Part shown: piece by piece, positions 17,396 to 26,493 of the stretch
How the letters are laid out: the number at the start of each line of letters is the position of its first letter
Numbering within the stretch: position 1 is the stretch's first letter
From: Chitinophaga arvensicola
Lineage (GTDB): Bacteria > Bacteroidota > Bacteroidia > Chitinophagales > Chitinophagaceae
Reading direction: 5' to 3'
Length of the DNA stretch: 64,000 bases
Assembly (NCBI RefSeq): GCF_900110835.1
Contig: NZ_FOJG01000001.1
Coordinates: 248,001 to 312,000 of the forward strand
Program-made: the position numbers and the translations under genes
Notes under the pieces: model-generated
The model's input: the letters and a program-made list of their open reading frames with translations, nothing else
Database searches by the model: none
Told to the model about the DNA's origin: nothing

Positions 17396-17683
17396 ATGGA
17401 AACAACGCAAGAAAGAGATAACAGACTTTGGCGCATCGCAAAAGCAAGGGCCGCATTCAAATCTCATCTTATCATCTACCTGGTCCTGAACTCAGGACTA
17501 TGGGCAGTGTGGTTTCTGACGGACAGTAATAAAACAGGTGGCACACCATGGCCGGTTTGGCCGGCATTGGCATGGGGTATAGCACTCGCTTTTCAATATT
17601 TCAATGCATATCATAAAGATCAGTTCGGAGATGCTTTACAGGAATATGAAAAGCTAAAAGAGCAACAACACACGCGCATTTGA
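17396..17683 (+). CDS. 2TM domain protein
   Basis: 95 residues with two membrane helices (about 22-43, FKSHLIIYLVLNSGLWAVWFL, and 52-70, WPVWPALAWGIALAFQYFNAY) joined by a short polar loop. This is the layout of the 2TM domain (PF13239) common in Bacteroidota, sometimes fused to histidine kinases but often free-standing as here. The role is unknown. The C-terminus is a charged helix (LQEYEKLKEQ). The acyl-CoA synthetase gene starts 31 nt downstream on the same strand, so co-transcription is likely. Confidence 0.82.
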   Translation: METTQERDNRLWRIAKARAAFKSHLIIYLVLNSGLWAVWFLTDSNKTGGTPWPVWPALAWGIALAFQYFNAYHKDQFGDALQEYEKLKEQQHTRI

Positions 17684-17714
17684 CATATTTGAGCCAAAAC
17701 AAAATTACAGCAGC

Positions 17715-19538
17715 ATGATGGACCAACCGCAACGACTATTTGACGTGATCGCTTACCAATTAGCAAAATATCCCAAAGAGGATATGTTAGTCGGAAAAGA
17801 CAAAGAAAAGGGACAATGGAAGAAGTATAGCACCAAAGAAGTGGCGGACATTAGCCTGAAATTCAGTTCCGGCTTACTCAAGCTGGGTATCAGGGCTGGT
17901 ATCAAAAAAAATGAGGAAAAAGATAAAATAGCTGTCATTTCACCTAACCGGCCAGAATGGATCATCACCGACCTCGCCGTACAGCAACTCGGCGCCGTGC
18001 TGACCCCCATTTACCCGACCATCAGTGAAAACGAACTGGCCTACGTACTCAATGATGCAGAAGCACGCATCCTCTTTGTAGCCGATAAAGACCTGCTGGA
18101 CAAAGTAACCGCCATGCGGGATAAGTTTCCCACCATCCGCGAAATATTCACCTTTAATAAAGTAGAAGGCGCCCGTCACTGGACAGAAATCGTTGATCTC
18201 GGCCAGGAAAGTGACTTCCCACAGATTGAAGAAGTAAAGAAAAATGTAGATCCGGAAGAACTGGTTACAATCATCTACACTTCCGGTACTACGGGCACAC
18301 CCAAAGGTGTGATGCTCAGTCACCATAACATCATGAGCAATGTGCTGGCCTGCCAGCCCTATCTGCCGGTAAATAACAATGCCAAAGCACTCAGCTTCCT
18401 GCCACTGAACCATATATTTGAGAGAATGGTCACTTACCTGTATCTCATCTCCGGCGTACCTATCTATTACGCTGAAAGTATGGATACCATCGGCGACAAC
18501 CTGAAAGAGGTGAAACCTACCATCTTCACCACCGTACCACGGCTACTGGAGAAGGTTTACGAGCGAATCATGGCCACCGGCCTGGAACTGAAAGGCATTA
18601 AAAGAGCCCTGTTTTTCTGGGCAGTGGATATAGGCAAGAAATATGAAATCAATCAGAATCAGGGATGGTGGTACAATGTACAACTCAAACTGGCTAACAA
18701 ACTGATATTCAGCAAATGGCGCGCTGCTCTGGGGGGTAATATCCAGTGTATCGTAAACGGCGCCGCCGCCTGCCAGGTGCGTTTACTCAAGATCTTTACA
18801 GCCGGCGGCATTCCTATCATGGAAGGTTATGGTCTCACCGAAACCTCTCCCGTGATCAGTGTAAACCGCTACAATGTGGAAGACCGCATGTTTGGTACGG
18901 TGGGCCCCGTTATCAGCAACGTGGAAGTAAAGCTGGCGGAAGATGGGGAAATTCTCTGTAAAGGTCCAAGCATCACGATCGGCTATTACAAACGCCCGGA
19001 CCTCACCGCCGACGCTATCCAGGACGGCTGGTTCCATACCGGAGATATAGGGGTGATGATAGATAACAAATTCCTGAAAATAACAGACCGGAAAAAGGAA
19101 CTTTTTAAAACCTCCGGCGGAAAATTTGTGGCGCCACAACCCATCGAAAATAAGTTTAAGGAATCACCTTATATCGAACAGATCATGATCGTGGGCGAAG
19201 ACCGCAAATTTACAGCAGCCCTCATAGTCCCATCCTTCAATAACCTGCGCAACTGGGCGCAGAAACGTGGTATCAGCGCTACTTCCAACGAAGAACTGGT
19301 GAAAAACCCGGATGTACTGGACCTCTACAAACAGGCAGTAGATAAATACAACCAGTTTTTCAGTCATATTGAACAGGTGAAAAAATACGTGCTGCTCCCG
19401 AAAGAATGGACGGTAGACGCCGGGGAACTGACCCCCACCCTGAAGGCCAAACGGAAAGTGATCCTGGAGAAATTCAAGAAAGAGATCGACGGCATCTATG
19501 CTCCTGCCGGTGGGAAAGTAGATATAGAAAGTCTTTAA
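17715..19538 (+). CDS. Long-chain acyl-CoA synthetase (AMP-forming)
   Basis: 607 residues; ATG 17715 or the adjacent ATG 17718 could start. AMP-binding motifs are in order: YTSGTTGTPKGVMLSH (about residues 188-203), EGYGLTETSPVISVN, GWFHTGDIG, and the A10 region ITDRKKELFKTSGGKFV. The C-terminal LTPTLKAKRKVILEKF is typical of the FadD15-type long-chain ligases. The enzyme activates a fatty acid to acyl-AMP and then acyl-CoA on the cytosolic face of the membrane. The exact chain length cannot be read. The gene lies after the 2TM gene and before tRNA-Arg. Confidence 0.93.
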   Translation: MMDQPQRLFDVIAYQLAKYPKEDMLVGKDKEKGQWKKYSTKEVADISLKFSSGLLKLGIRAGIKKNEEKDKIAVISPNRPEWIITDLAVQQLGAVLTPIYPTISENELAYVLNDAEARILFVADKDLLDKVTAMRDKFPTIREIFTFNKVEGARHWTEIVDLGQESDFPQIEEVKKNVDPEELVTIIYTSGTTGTPKGVMLSHHNIMSNVLACQPYLPVNNNAKALSFLPLNHIFERMVTYLYLISGVPIYYAESMDTIGDNLKEVKPTIFTTVPRLLEKVYERIMATGLELKGIKRALFFWAVDIGKKYEINQNQGWWYNVQLKLANKLIFSKWRAALGGNIQCIVNGAAACQVRLLKIFTAGGIPIMEGYGLTETSPVISVNRYNVEDRMFGTVGPVISNVEVKLAEDGEILCKGPSITIGYYKRPDLTADAIQDGWFHTGDIGVMIDNKFLKITDRKKELFKTSGGKFVAPQPIENKFKESPYIEQIMIVGEDRKFTAALIVPSFNNLRNWAQKRGISATSNEELVKNPDVLDLYKQAVDKYNQFFSHIEQVKKYVLLPKEWTVDAGELTPTLKAKRKVILEKFKKEIDGIYAPAGGKVDIESL

Positions 19539-19564
19539 ATATTAATTTAAAACCCTTACTTTTG
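19534..19564 (+). promoter_or_regulatory. Promoter of tRNA-Arg
   Basis: -33 TTTA (19534-19537), a 19-nt spacer, and -7 TACTTTTG (19557-19564), a full match to TAnnTTTG. Transcription would begin about 30 nt before the tRNA. The -33 box overlaps the end of the acyl-CoA synthetase gene. Confidence 0.7.
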
Positions 19565-19598
19565 CAACCCGATCCCAGGATGGGGGTTAAAAAGTGAT

Positions 19599-19670
19599 GG
19601 CCTCATAGTTCAATGGATAGAATAGAAGTTTCCTAAACTTTAGATACAGGTTCGATCCCTGTTGAGGCTA
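19599..19670 (+). tRNA. tRNA-Arg (anticodon CCT)
   Basis: A 72-nt cloverleaf folds by hand: acceptor GGCCTCA with TGAGGCT (first pair G:T), D stem GTTC/GAAT, anticodon stem GAAGT/ACTTT with loop TTCCTAA, T stem ACAGG/CCTGT with loop TTCGATC, and discriminator A. The anticodon CCT at 19632-19634 reads AGG. CCA is not encoded (CAG follows). A terminator lies 5 nt downstream, so it is a single-gene unit. Confidence 0.95.
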
Positions 19671-19675
19671 CAGAT

Positions 19676-19711
19676 ACGCTCAATTTCAAATTGCAGAAAT
19701 TGAGCGTTTTT
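19676..19711 (+). terminator. Terminator after tRNA-Arg
   Basis: ACGCTCAATTTC (19676-19687) pairs perfectly with GAAATTGAGCGT (19696-19707), followed by a short T-run. Confidence 0.85.
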
Positions 19712-19861
19712 ATTGCCCGTTTGAAGAAAAAAAGAGGGTTTTGCCCATGCCATTCCCACAGGCATATCGCATTCTCAAATAGCTGCTGCAGTATATTTAT
19801 TGACATTAACCTATAAAATAATATCTCAATACCGTTCCCTTTTTTTAAACTCCTATGTATT

Positions 19862-20764
19862 ATGAACAAAATATCCCGTGCATTTATAGCTTTATTTTTC
19901 ACGTCAATAGCCGCTAAAAGTCAAACACTGCAAAATGTATATGATAATGGCAATACCATAAATGGTAATAACAGACCTATCTTCCTAAACAGATCTGCAA
20001 ACAATTTTCATTTTGGTATTCAATGGCAAACCAATAATGCGAATGATTTCTTTATAGGGCTTAGAGAAATAGGAGATAAAAATCTGCATATTTTCAACTA
20101 TGGAGTTGCCGCCGATGCTATTACGATCAAAAGAGATAATAGTTACGTAGGCATTGGAACGATGGACCCGAAATATAATCTACAAGTTCAAAAAACATCC
20201 TCTCTGCCTGCTATTATGATCGGCGGAGCATATAGCCAAAGTCCACGCTTACAGATTTATGGCCTGGATAGCGATCCCCAGGCGTGGATGGGCCTGGGAA
20301 CAGATATGAACAATGGACCTTATGAACATAGCATTTATTTTCCCAGCGTAACAAGTGGCAGGCTGACTATCGGCGACTACAATGGTACAAGTTACAATGT
20401 AAGAATGTCCATTTTAAATAGTGGCAATGTAGGTATCGGGACAACCAATCCACAATCAAAATTGGCAGTAGCCGGCACTATTACGGCACAAAGGGTTAAA
20501 GTAACACAAACCGGCTGGGCTGATTATGTTTTCCATAACGACTATCCCCTGCCTCCTTTATCATCAGTAGAAAAATATGTGACTACCCACCAGCACCTGG
20601 AAGGAATTCCATCGGCAGCAGAAGTAGAAAAAGAGGGCATCGACGTAGGCGAAATGAATAAAAAGCTGCTGGCCAAAATAGAAGAGTTAACACTATATCT
20701 TATCGGGCAAGATAAGAAAATAACAGCGTTGGAAGAATGGAAATCGAAGCAGGAAAAAAAGTAA
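19862..20764 (+). CDS. Exported fibre-like protein with C-terminal coiled coil
   Basis: 300 residues with a signal peptide (MNKISRAFIALFFTSIAAKSQ). The middle carries repeated SYVGIGTMDPKYNLQVQ and NVGIGTTNPQSKLAVAGTI motifs, the GIGTTNP pattern of tail-fibre-like surface proteins in Bacteroidota. After TITAQRVKVTQTGWADYVF comes a conserved-looking LPPLSSVEKYVTTHQHLEGIPSA segment and a coiled coil (MNKKLLAKIEELTLYLIGQDKKITALEEW) that could trimerise, as in proteins ending in a chaperone-of-endosialidase-like region. No catalytic residues are recognised. It stands alone between two terminators just after a tRNA gene. The function is unknown; adhesion or surface structure is plausible. Confidence 0.75.
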   Translation: MNKISRAFIALFFTSIAAKSQTLQNVYDNGNTINGNNRPIFLNRSANNFHFGIQWQTNNANDFFIGLREIGDKNLHIFNYGVAADAITIKRDNSYVGIGTMDPKYNLQVQKTSSLPAIMIGGAYSQSPRLQIYGLDSDPQAWMGLGTDMNNGPYEHSIYFPSVTSGRLTIGDYNGTSYNVRMSILNSGNVGIGTTNPQSKLAVAGTITAQRVKVTQTGWADYVFHNDYPLPPLSSVEKYVTTHQHLEGIPSAAEVEKEGIDVGEMNKKLLAKIEELTLYLIGQDKKITALEEWKSKQEKK

Positions 20765-20789
20765 CCCACTTAACCTGGCATTACATATA

Positions 20790-20820
20790 AAAGATACCGG
20801 CAGCCGGTATCTTTTTTTTT
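20790..20820 (+). terminator. Terminator after the fibre-like gene
   Basis: AAAGATACCGG pairs with CCGGTATCTTT around a 3-nt loop (CAG), followed by a run of T's to 20820. Confidence 0.88.
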
Positions 20821-20938
20821 AACATCTACTAACTATCCGGATTTTCCTTGTAATTTATGCCCCGTTAATTTTAGAGGCTGTGTGAATGGCTGCCTCCAAT
20901 GATCTACCTATACCTAGTAAAAGATTGTCCCTACATCA

Positions 20939-21892
20939 ATGAAACCAATGTCACTATTTTTGAAACTGGTCAGATGGCCAAATTTAGTATTTATTCTACT
21001 TACCCAGATCTTATTCGAGTTTTGTATTCTCCGGCCCTTGCTCATGAAAACCACTGCGCTGGTAAGCGGGCACGCGTATGCCTTTATATTGGTGGCTGTA
21101 GCATACGTTCTTATTGCTGCCGCCGGGTATATCATCAATGATTATTTCGACATTCCGATAGATATTATCAACAAGCCCGATAAGGTATTTATCACCAATG
21201 GTATGAGTAAAGAAACCGCGCTTGGTATTTACGGCGCAATGAACCTCCTGGCAATTACACTTGGATGGTTGGCCAGTAACTTATTACATAATCATAGTCC
21301 TCTCATTTTTATTACTACCTGCGTAATATTACTGTTCCTTTATTCTGCCATCATGAAAAAACAGTTCCTGATCGGCAATGTGATGGTATCCGCTATTGTT
21401 GCATCTGCCATGCCTGTATTATTCTGTATGGAAATGAATATGGACTTGCTATTACCTGCTGCCGACAGTCATCCTGCAATAATGCTACTTTCAGGGATCA
21501 CCTATTCCTATACCGGCTTTGCCTTTATCATTTCCTTTTCCAGAGAGATGATCAAAGACCTGGAAGATATTGAAGGCGACAAACAATTTGGTGGCCGCAC
21601 GGTGCCCATTGTGCTTGGAGCGTCTTCGGCCCATCGTATTGTAGGAGGAACATTGCTTATCCTTATTTTCGTCCTGATATATTTACTGTCGGCTGTCTGG
21701 CTGAAAATATCGGGTAGCCTGATACTAACGCTCTATACCATTCTGCTTGTCATAATTCCATTGACACTTATTCTCTGGAAACTTTTCAATGCCAGACAAA
21801 AAATAGACTACCAGCAACTAAGCAGCCTTATAAAAAAAGTAATGCTGTCCGGCATTCTTTCCATGCTGCTTTACAAGTTTTTCACGCTTTGA
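20939..21892 (+). CDS. UbiA-superfamily prenyltransferase
   Basis: 317 residues, about eight or nine membrane helices. Both metal-binding Asp motifs of the superfamily are present: NDYFDIPID at residues 67-75 and DLEDIEGD at 207-214, with the usual GGRTVP after the second. Enzymes of this family transfer a prenyl chain to an aromatic or glycerol-phosphate acceptor in the inner membrane; a few cyclise terpenes. The substrate cannot be read. The start is ATG 20939 (ATG 20951 also possible). The class I isoprenoid gene begins 9 nt downstream, and together they form a two-gene unit. No ubiquinone or menaquinone genes are nearby, which argues against a simple quinone role. Confidence 0.88.
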   Translation: MKPMSLFLKLVRWPNLVFILLTQILFEFCILRPLLMKTTALVSGHAYAFILVAVAYVLIAAAGYIINDYFDIPIDIINKPDKVFITNGMSKETALGIYGAMNLLAITLGWLASNLLHNHSPLIFITTCVILLFLYSAIMKKQFLIGNVMVSAIVASAMPVLFCMEMNMDLLLPAADSHPAIMLLSGITYSYTGFAFIISFSREMIKDLEDIEGDKQFGGRTVPIVLGASSAHRIVGGTLLILIFVLIYLLSAVWLKISGSLILTLYTILLVIIPLTLILWKLFNARQKIDYQQLSSLIKKVMLSGILSMLLYKFFTL

Positions 21893-21901
21893 TCTGATCA
21901 T

Positions 21902-22912
21902 ATGTATCTGTTGAAATTTGCAACAAGTATTTCCTATCGTATTTACCGCATTATTGCTGTCCGTAAACGGGAAAGCAAAAGGGCTACACTTTACCTAAAC
22001 AAGCTCCTTGCCCAGTTTGACGGATCGCTGCAACCCGCCACCTATAAAAAAATTATTACCAGCTATAGTATTTATATCCCTATGATCTGCGATGTTTTCG
22101 CTTCCCTTCGCGGGAAGAAAACATCAGATGCTGAGAAGGAAAGATTTATACTTTATTTTATCTGCAGTTCACTCTTTGATGACTTTTGTGACCAGAAGCA
22201 ATTGACACACGAACAACTTTACCAGATTTCCTTTGCATCTGATAAGTACGCAGCAAAAAACGTAGAAGAAAAGCTGTTTCTCCATGCACATCTTGCGCTT
22301 GCGCACATTGTCCGGGATACCTCATATTACAGCGAAGTAACGGATAAACTGTTCCGATCGCAGGTGGATTCAGACCAACAGTTCGATCCCTCCATCAGCA
22401 ATGAGGAATTAAAACGTATCACGCAGGAGAAAGGAGGCTACGCCGTATTGTTATGCCACTTTTATATGGAAGATGATATTTCCGAAACAGAAAAGAATTG
22501 CTGGTTCCTGATTGGTGGAATCATCCAACTGACCAACGATCTCTTTGATATTTACAAGGACCTGCAGGAGCATTCCCAGACATTGCCTAACAGGATGAGC
22601 GATGCCCATTCCTTCCAGCAATACTTCTCGCAACAGGTAGCATCCCTTGAAAAAGAAATCAGTCAATTGCCGTTTTCCCGCGAACGAAAACTTGATTTCC
22701 TGATCGGTATGATGGCCATCTGTTCATTTGGAAATATGGCGCTGCATCAGCTTAAAAAGCTGCAACATGAAAACGGTCTTTTCCCGGATCTGAATTCACT
22801 GCCGAGAAAAAGCCTGATTATTGATATGGAAAAGCCTGGTAATATTTTCTATTGCTTTAGGTATACTTATCAACAAACACTACAATGGTGGGAAAAAAGC
22901 AGGGGGATATAA
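21902..22912 (+). CDS. Class I isoprenoid biosynthesis enzyme (terpene synthase / prenyl synthase fold)
   Basis: 336 residues, predicted all-helical and soluble. The Asp-rich motif is LFDDFCDQ (DDFCD at residues 93-97), in the position of DDxxD, and a second motif NDLFDIYKD (212-220) stands where NSE/DTE or the second Asp motif lies in class I enzymes. The spacing of about 115 residues fits that fold, which ionises an isoprenyl diphosphate using Mg. Overall similarity to a named family is weak, so product and chemistry (chain building, head-to-head coupling or cyclisation) are unknown. Its 9-nt spacing from the UbiA gene suggests the two act in one pathway. Its stop codon abuts the stop of the convergent gene. 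Confidence 0.68.
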   Translation: MYLLKFATSISYRIYRIIAVRKRESKRATLYLNKLLAQFDGSLQPATYKKIITSYSIYIPMICDVFASLRGKKTSDAEKERFILYFICSSLFDDFCDQKQLTHEQLYQISFASDKYAAKNVEEKLFLHAHLALAHIVRDTSYYSEVTDKLFRSQVDSDQQFDPSISNEELKRITQEKGGYAVLLCHFYMEDDISETEKNCWFLIGGIIQLTNDLFDIYKDLQEHSQTLPNRMSDAHSFQQYFSQQVASLEKEISQLPFSRERKLDFLIGMMAICSFGNMALHQLKKLQHENGLFPDLNSLPRKSLIIDMEKPGNIFYCFRYTYQQTLQWWEKSRGI

Positions 22913-23710
22913 TTACTGCCCACTCGTTATTCTCAGCTTTTCTTTTACTGCCCCGGCATAAAAAGCAGGCACATGTTTATATGCTGATTCATATGGAACA
23001 GCATATGGGGCTTGGCCAAATACATTGATATAACAACTATCATCGCGTGTACAACAGTCGCAACTCAATTCACGGACCGTCTTCACCTGGTTTCCCTGTA
23101 TGCTGAAAACCCCAAAGTACATCGCCATATCTGCGCAACCTGCACTCTGATAGGAATAGATCAGGTGGGTGCCTTTGTCATAGGTGGCACTAACGATCTT
23201 ATCAAATCCTTCCACTTTTGTAAAACGGTCATTAATGTAGAGCCATAGGTCGGCATTCTCACCATAATGGATGTCCCAAAAACGTCTTATAATTTTTAAA
23301 TCCGGGATATCATCTCCATTGAAGTCACTGATAGCAATCTTTTCGTCGAAAGACCCCGTTTCTACAGGACAAACTTTCGTAGAAAAAATCGTATCCCAGC
23401 TTTCTCCTGATTGCCTCAATACGATCACATTAGCTACGGAGTCATTATCATTATACCTGAGTACGGCGTCCTTTTCATGCGGACTGAATAAATGACCGAT
23501 CAGTAAGGAGGTCCACATATCCTGCGCGCTAAATGCCGACGAATCCCTGTGTTCCAAAAACAGTTGATTCAGAGCTGCTTTCTTTTCGGCGAAAAGGGCA
23601 GCCTCATTGTCTATTAGAGTATCCTGGTTCGCGTGGTAATCTTTTACAGCTACTTTAGGTTGCCCGCAAGACAGTATGCAAACTGTCAGAAAAAGGATGA
23701 TCCGGTACAT
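22913..23710 (-). CDS. Lipoprotein with an integrin-like calcium-binding loop, unknown function
   Basis: 265 residues; the signal MYRIILFLTVCILSCGQ ends in a lipobox (ILSC), so Cys15 is probably lipidated. The segment DFNGDDIPDLKI has the DxNxDxxxD pattern of FG-GAP/VCBS or EF-hand-like calcium loops. Six cysteines cluster in the C-terminal third (AGCADMA, LSCDCCTRDDSCYI), suggesting disulfides or a metal site. I do not recognise the family. The gene is convergent with the isoprenoid operon with no bases between the two stop codons, so it is not part of that unit. Confidence 0.75.
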   Translation of the reverse strand: MYRIILFLTVCILSCGQPKVAVKDYHANQDTLIDNEAALFAEKKAALNQLFLEHRDSSAFSAQDMWTSLLIGHLFSPHEKDAVLRYNDNDSVANVIVLRQSGESWDTIFSTKVCPVETGSFDEKIAISDFNGDDIPDLKIIRRFWDIHYGENADLWLYINDRFTKVEGFDKIVSATYDKGTHLIYSYQSAGCADMAMYFGVFSIQGNQVKTVRELSCDCCTRDDSCYINVFGQAPYAVPYESAYKHVPAFYAGAVKEKLRITSGQ

Positions 23711-23914
23711 ATTGAAATCAGGTTCAGGTATTTAAAAATTCTTTCCTGGCGCCACTTCCCGATCTTATCTCAGAAGGTGAACCGGATCAGCGGTTGCGAG
23801 GAAATATAATTAATAAAGATAATAATTCGTACCTACAACTCCTGTTAAACAAACCCACTTCCCCGCAACCATTTCCTCCCTTCGGTTGTTATTACTACCT
23901 CAATACCCTTTTAT

Positions 23915-24499
23915 ATGCGTCGCGTGAATCCTAACCAACTTAGTCTGTTCCACTGCGAAATGACGCCCGCCAGGGGCGCCTCTTACTTTATCATCCTTTC
24001 TCCCATCGAGAGGGTGAAAGAGGTGGTAAAGTCTGCCAAAGAAATGCTGGGCAGCCAGATTCCGTTGTCCGGCACTAATATGAAGGCCGTTGCGCATATC
24101 TCCCTGATGAAGTTTACTGCTGCCGATGACGATGAACGTATCATTAAACAAATAGTAAGTGTATTATCTTCTTTTCCCTGTTTCGATGTAATAGTAGCAG
24201 GAAATATCACCTTCAAACATGGGGAAGAGTCCAGGTCACTGGTACTGAAAATCGATAACCCTGGTCCTATTCAATGGCTGCACATGTTGCTGTTGTCGGC
24301 CTTTAGCCCAAGGTCGTCCAAAAAAATCACGCCACATATTACCATTGCCCGGTCTATCCCTACCGCCGATTTTGAAAAGATAGACTTGTCTGCCTTTAAC
24401 TATCATGACTCCTTTCTATGTCAGGAAATCACCGTGCTGAAGAAGGCCCCGGGCGACCGGAAATATAAAATCTGCTTTGTAATGCCATTATGTAAATGA
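23915..24499 (+). CDS. 2'-5' RNA ligase / LigT-like 2H phosphoesterase
   Basis: 194 residues with the two defining H-x-T/S motifs: HIS at 61-63 (AVAHISLMKF) and HIT at 141-143 (TPHITIARSI). 2H phosphoesterases act on 2',5' or cyclic phosphodiester bonds in RNA or nucleotide substrates; activity here is not certain. Cytosolic, no signal peptide. The gene stands alone, about 200 nt after a divergent lipoprotein gene and about 100 nt before the ECF sigma gene of locus 2. Confidence 0.85.
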   Translation: MRRVNPNQLSLFHCEMTPARGASYFIILSPIERVKEVVKSAKEMLGSQIPLSGTNMKAVAHISLMKFTAADDDERIIKQIVSVLSSFPCFDVIVAGNITFKHGEESRSLVLKIDNPGPIQWLHMLLLSAFSPRSSKKITPHITIARSIPTADFEKIDLSAFNYHDSFLCQEITVLKKAPGDRKYKICFVMPLCK

Positions 24500-24596
24500 C
24501 ACTTACCACCCTACCCTATAAATCTCCACTAATAAAACATTCAAAAAAAATATCCGCTTTTTTGCTAGTTTAGGCCCAATCAACCAACAGTAATCA

Positions 24597-25211
24597 TTGC
24601 CTGGCCATCCTTCTCATTTCAATCAAAATGAACGTATTCTGCTGTTCCAGGACGGCAGCCAGCTTGCATTTGAACAATGCTATGAGGAAAATATCATGGC
24701 GCTCTGTTATTTCACTGAAAAAATAGTAGACGACCGCACGGTGGCAGAAGACATAGCCACAGAGTGTTTCATCAAATTACTGGACCGACTGCAGTCGTTT
24801 GAAAACAGCCAGAAAGTAAAGTCCTTTCTTTTTGTGACCGCCAACAATGCCGCACTGGATCATCTCCGGATGAAGAAGCGGCACCAGGTATCGCATGAAG
24901 AAATTGCGTATATCAATAACCGGTCGCAGGAGGATATTGAGCGCGACTTTATCCGGGCAGAAGCGCTGCAGGCTATTTACCAGGAAATAGACCGCCTGCC
25001 TGAAAAGAGCCGACAGGTGGTGTTTATGTCGGTTATTGAAGGACTGTCGCTCGATGAAATAGCAGAAAAACTGGATATGGCTTACAAAACCGTACAGCAT
25101 TATAAAACCCAGGGGCTGAAATTGCTGCGGGTAGCACTATTAAAAAATAAGTATCTGCCGGTAGGCCTATTACCTGTGGTATTAGACATTCTTTCCTCCC
25201 GTTATAAATAA
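24597..25211 (+). CDS. ECF RNA polymerase sigma factor (FecI-like), locus 2
   Basis: 204 residues from a TTG start; the next in-frame ATG is at residue 34, inside region 2. Region 2 is FEQCYEENIMALCYFTEKIVDDRTVAEDIATECFIKLL, region 4 is IDRLPEKSRQVVFMSVIEGLSLDEIAEKLDMAYKTVQHYK. The C-terminus is hydrophobic (LPVGLLPVVLDILSS), as in the locus 1 factor but milder. FecR follows 54 nt downstream. It probably drives the long unit behind it, but no target promoter was identified. The two sigma factors in the window are clearly different in sequence, so cross-regulation is not implied. Confidence 0.92.
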   Translation: MPGHPSHFNQNERILLFQDGSQLAFEQCYEENIMALCYFTEKIVDDRTVAEDIATECFIKLLDRLQSFENSQKVKSFLFVTANNAALDHLRMKKRHQVSHEEIAYINNRSQEDIERDFIRAEALQAIYQEIDRLPEKSRQVVFMSVIEGLSLDEIAEKLDMAYKTVQHYKTQGLKLLRVALLKNKYLPVGLLPVVLDILSSRYK

Positions 25212-25265
25212 TTTAAAAAATCCTTCAGACAAATCACGTTCTGATTCGTTCTTATACTGTACACT

Positions 25266-26450
25266 ATGAATGAACGCGCGCAATATATCAGCCAACTGGT
25301 GCAAAAAAGCCTTCGCGAATCGCTGGAAACGAAGGAACAGCTTGCATTGGGGCGATGGCTCGGCGAATCGGCCGGGAACCGGGACATGTACCGGCAATTG
25401 CAGGATGAGGAGATGACCGCGCAGGAACTCAAAAAAATATTTGCCTACGATAAGGCGGCGCTCCTGGAAAAGATCCTGGCGTCACCGGAAACCATGCCTG
25501 TTACACAACGTCGGATCATCCCCATAGCTACCCGCTGGTGGGCCGCCGCCGCTGTATTTCTTTTAATGGGTGTAGGCGCCTGGTATTTTACCCAACGCCC
25601 GCAACCGGTTACACCACAAATCTCAAAAACCAACCCATCCCCGGATGTTGATCCGGGCCGCGAAGGCGCCATCCTGACTCTTTCTGATGGCTCCCAGTTA
25701 ACGATCGATAGTCTTGGTAACGGCCTCGTTACTACGCAAAACGGCGTAAAAGTCATCCTGCAAAATGGGCAATTGTCTTACCAGGATGGCAACGACAAAA
25801 CCGACCGGGACCTCGTTTACAACATCATGTCAACCCCCAGAGGCAGGTCTTTCCAGCTTAAATTGCCCGATGGTACTGAAGTATGGCTCAATGCCCTCAG
25901 TTCCATCCGCTACCCCACTGCTTTCAGCGGAAAAGAGAGAAAGGTGGAAATTACCGGCGAAGTGTATTTCGAAATTGTACCTGATGCCAGTAGTCCTTTC
26001 TATGTAAATATTAATAACAAAGCCACGTTACAGGTACTGGGCACTCACTTCAATGTGAATGCCTATGAAAATGAAAAAACAATGAACACCACACTGCTGG
26101 AAGGCGCTGTCCGTATTCAACGGAACAATGGCGAAGCAGTACAGCTGAAACCAGGCCAACAGGCGCAGTTATCAGACAAAATTAAAGTGGTGCCGGTGGA
26201 AGACGCAGACAAAATAATGGCCTGGAAAAACGGGCTGTTCAACTTTGAAGGCGCTCACCTCGACCAGGTAATGCGACAACTGGAACGCTGGTATGATATA
26301 CAGGTGGTCTATGAAAAATCAGTTCCGGATATACAATTTTTTGGGGAAATAAGCAGAAATCTAAAGCTATCAGAAGTAATCGATGCGTTAAAAATGTCTG
26401 ACGTCCATTTCAGGATTGAGAAAGACAGGAAGTTGATTGTCCTTCCATAA
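25266..26450 (+). CDS. FecR-family anti-sigma / signal transducer, locus 2
   Basis: 394 residues. The cytoplasmic N-terminal region (YISQLVQKSLRESLETKEQLALGRWL) precedes one membrane helix around residues 86-106 (WWAAAAVFLLMGVGAWYF). The periplasmic FecR domain has STPRGRSFQLKLPDGTEVWLN and EVYFEIVPDASSPFYVNI. The DUF4974 C-terminus begins near GLFNFEGAHLDQVMRQLERWYD. The architecture is the same as the locus 1 protein. It should relay ligand binding at the STN domain of the following SusC to the ECF factor. Confidence 0.94.
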   Translation: MNERAQYISQLVQKSLRESLETKEQLALGRWLGESAGNRDMYRQLQDEEMTAQELKKIFAYDKAALLEKILASPETMPVTQRRIIPIATRWWAAAAVFLLMGVGAWYFTQRPQPVTPQISKTNPSPDVDPGREGAILTLSDGSQLTIDSLGNGLVTTQNGVKVILQNGQLSYQDGNDKTDRDLVYNIMSTPRGRSFQLKLPDGTEVWLNALSSIRYPTAFSGKERKVEITGEVYFEIVPDASSPFYVNINNKATLQVLGTHFNVNAYENEKTMNTTLLEGAVRIQRNNGEAVQLKPGQQAQLSDKIKVVPVEDADKIMAWKNGLFNFEGAHLDQVMRQLERWYDIQVVYEKSVPDIQFFGEISRNLKLSEVIDALKMSDVHFRIEKDRKLIVLP

Positions 26451-26493
26451 CAGGGAATTTATTCTCAACAATAAATTGAATCGCTAAAAAAAA

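Noticed and set aside
19599..20764. tRNA-Arg as an integration site of a mobile element
   Set aside because: No integrase, recombinase or repeat of the tRNA 3' end was found in the window; only mentioned as a weak possibility.
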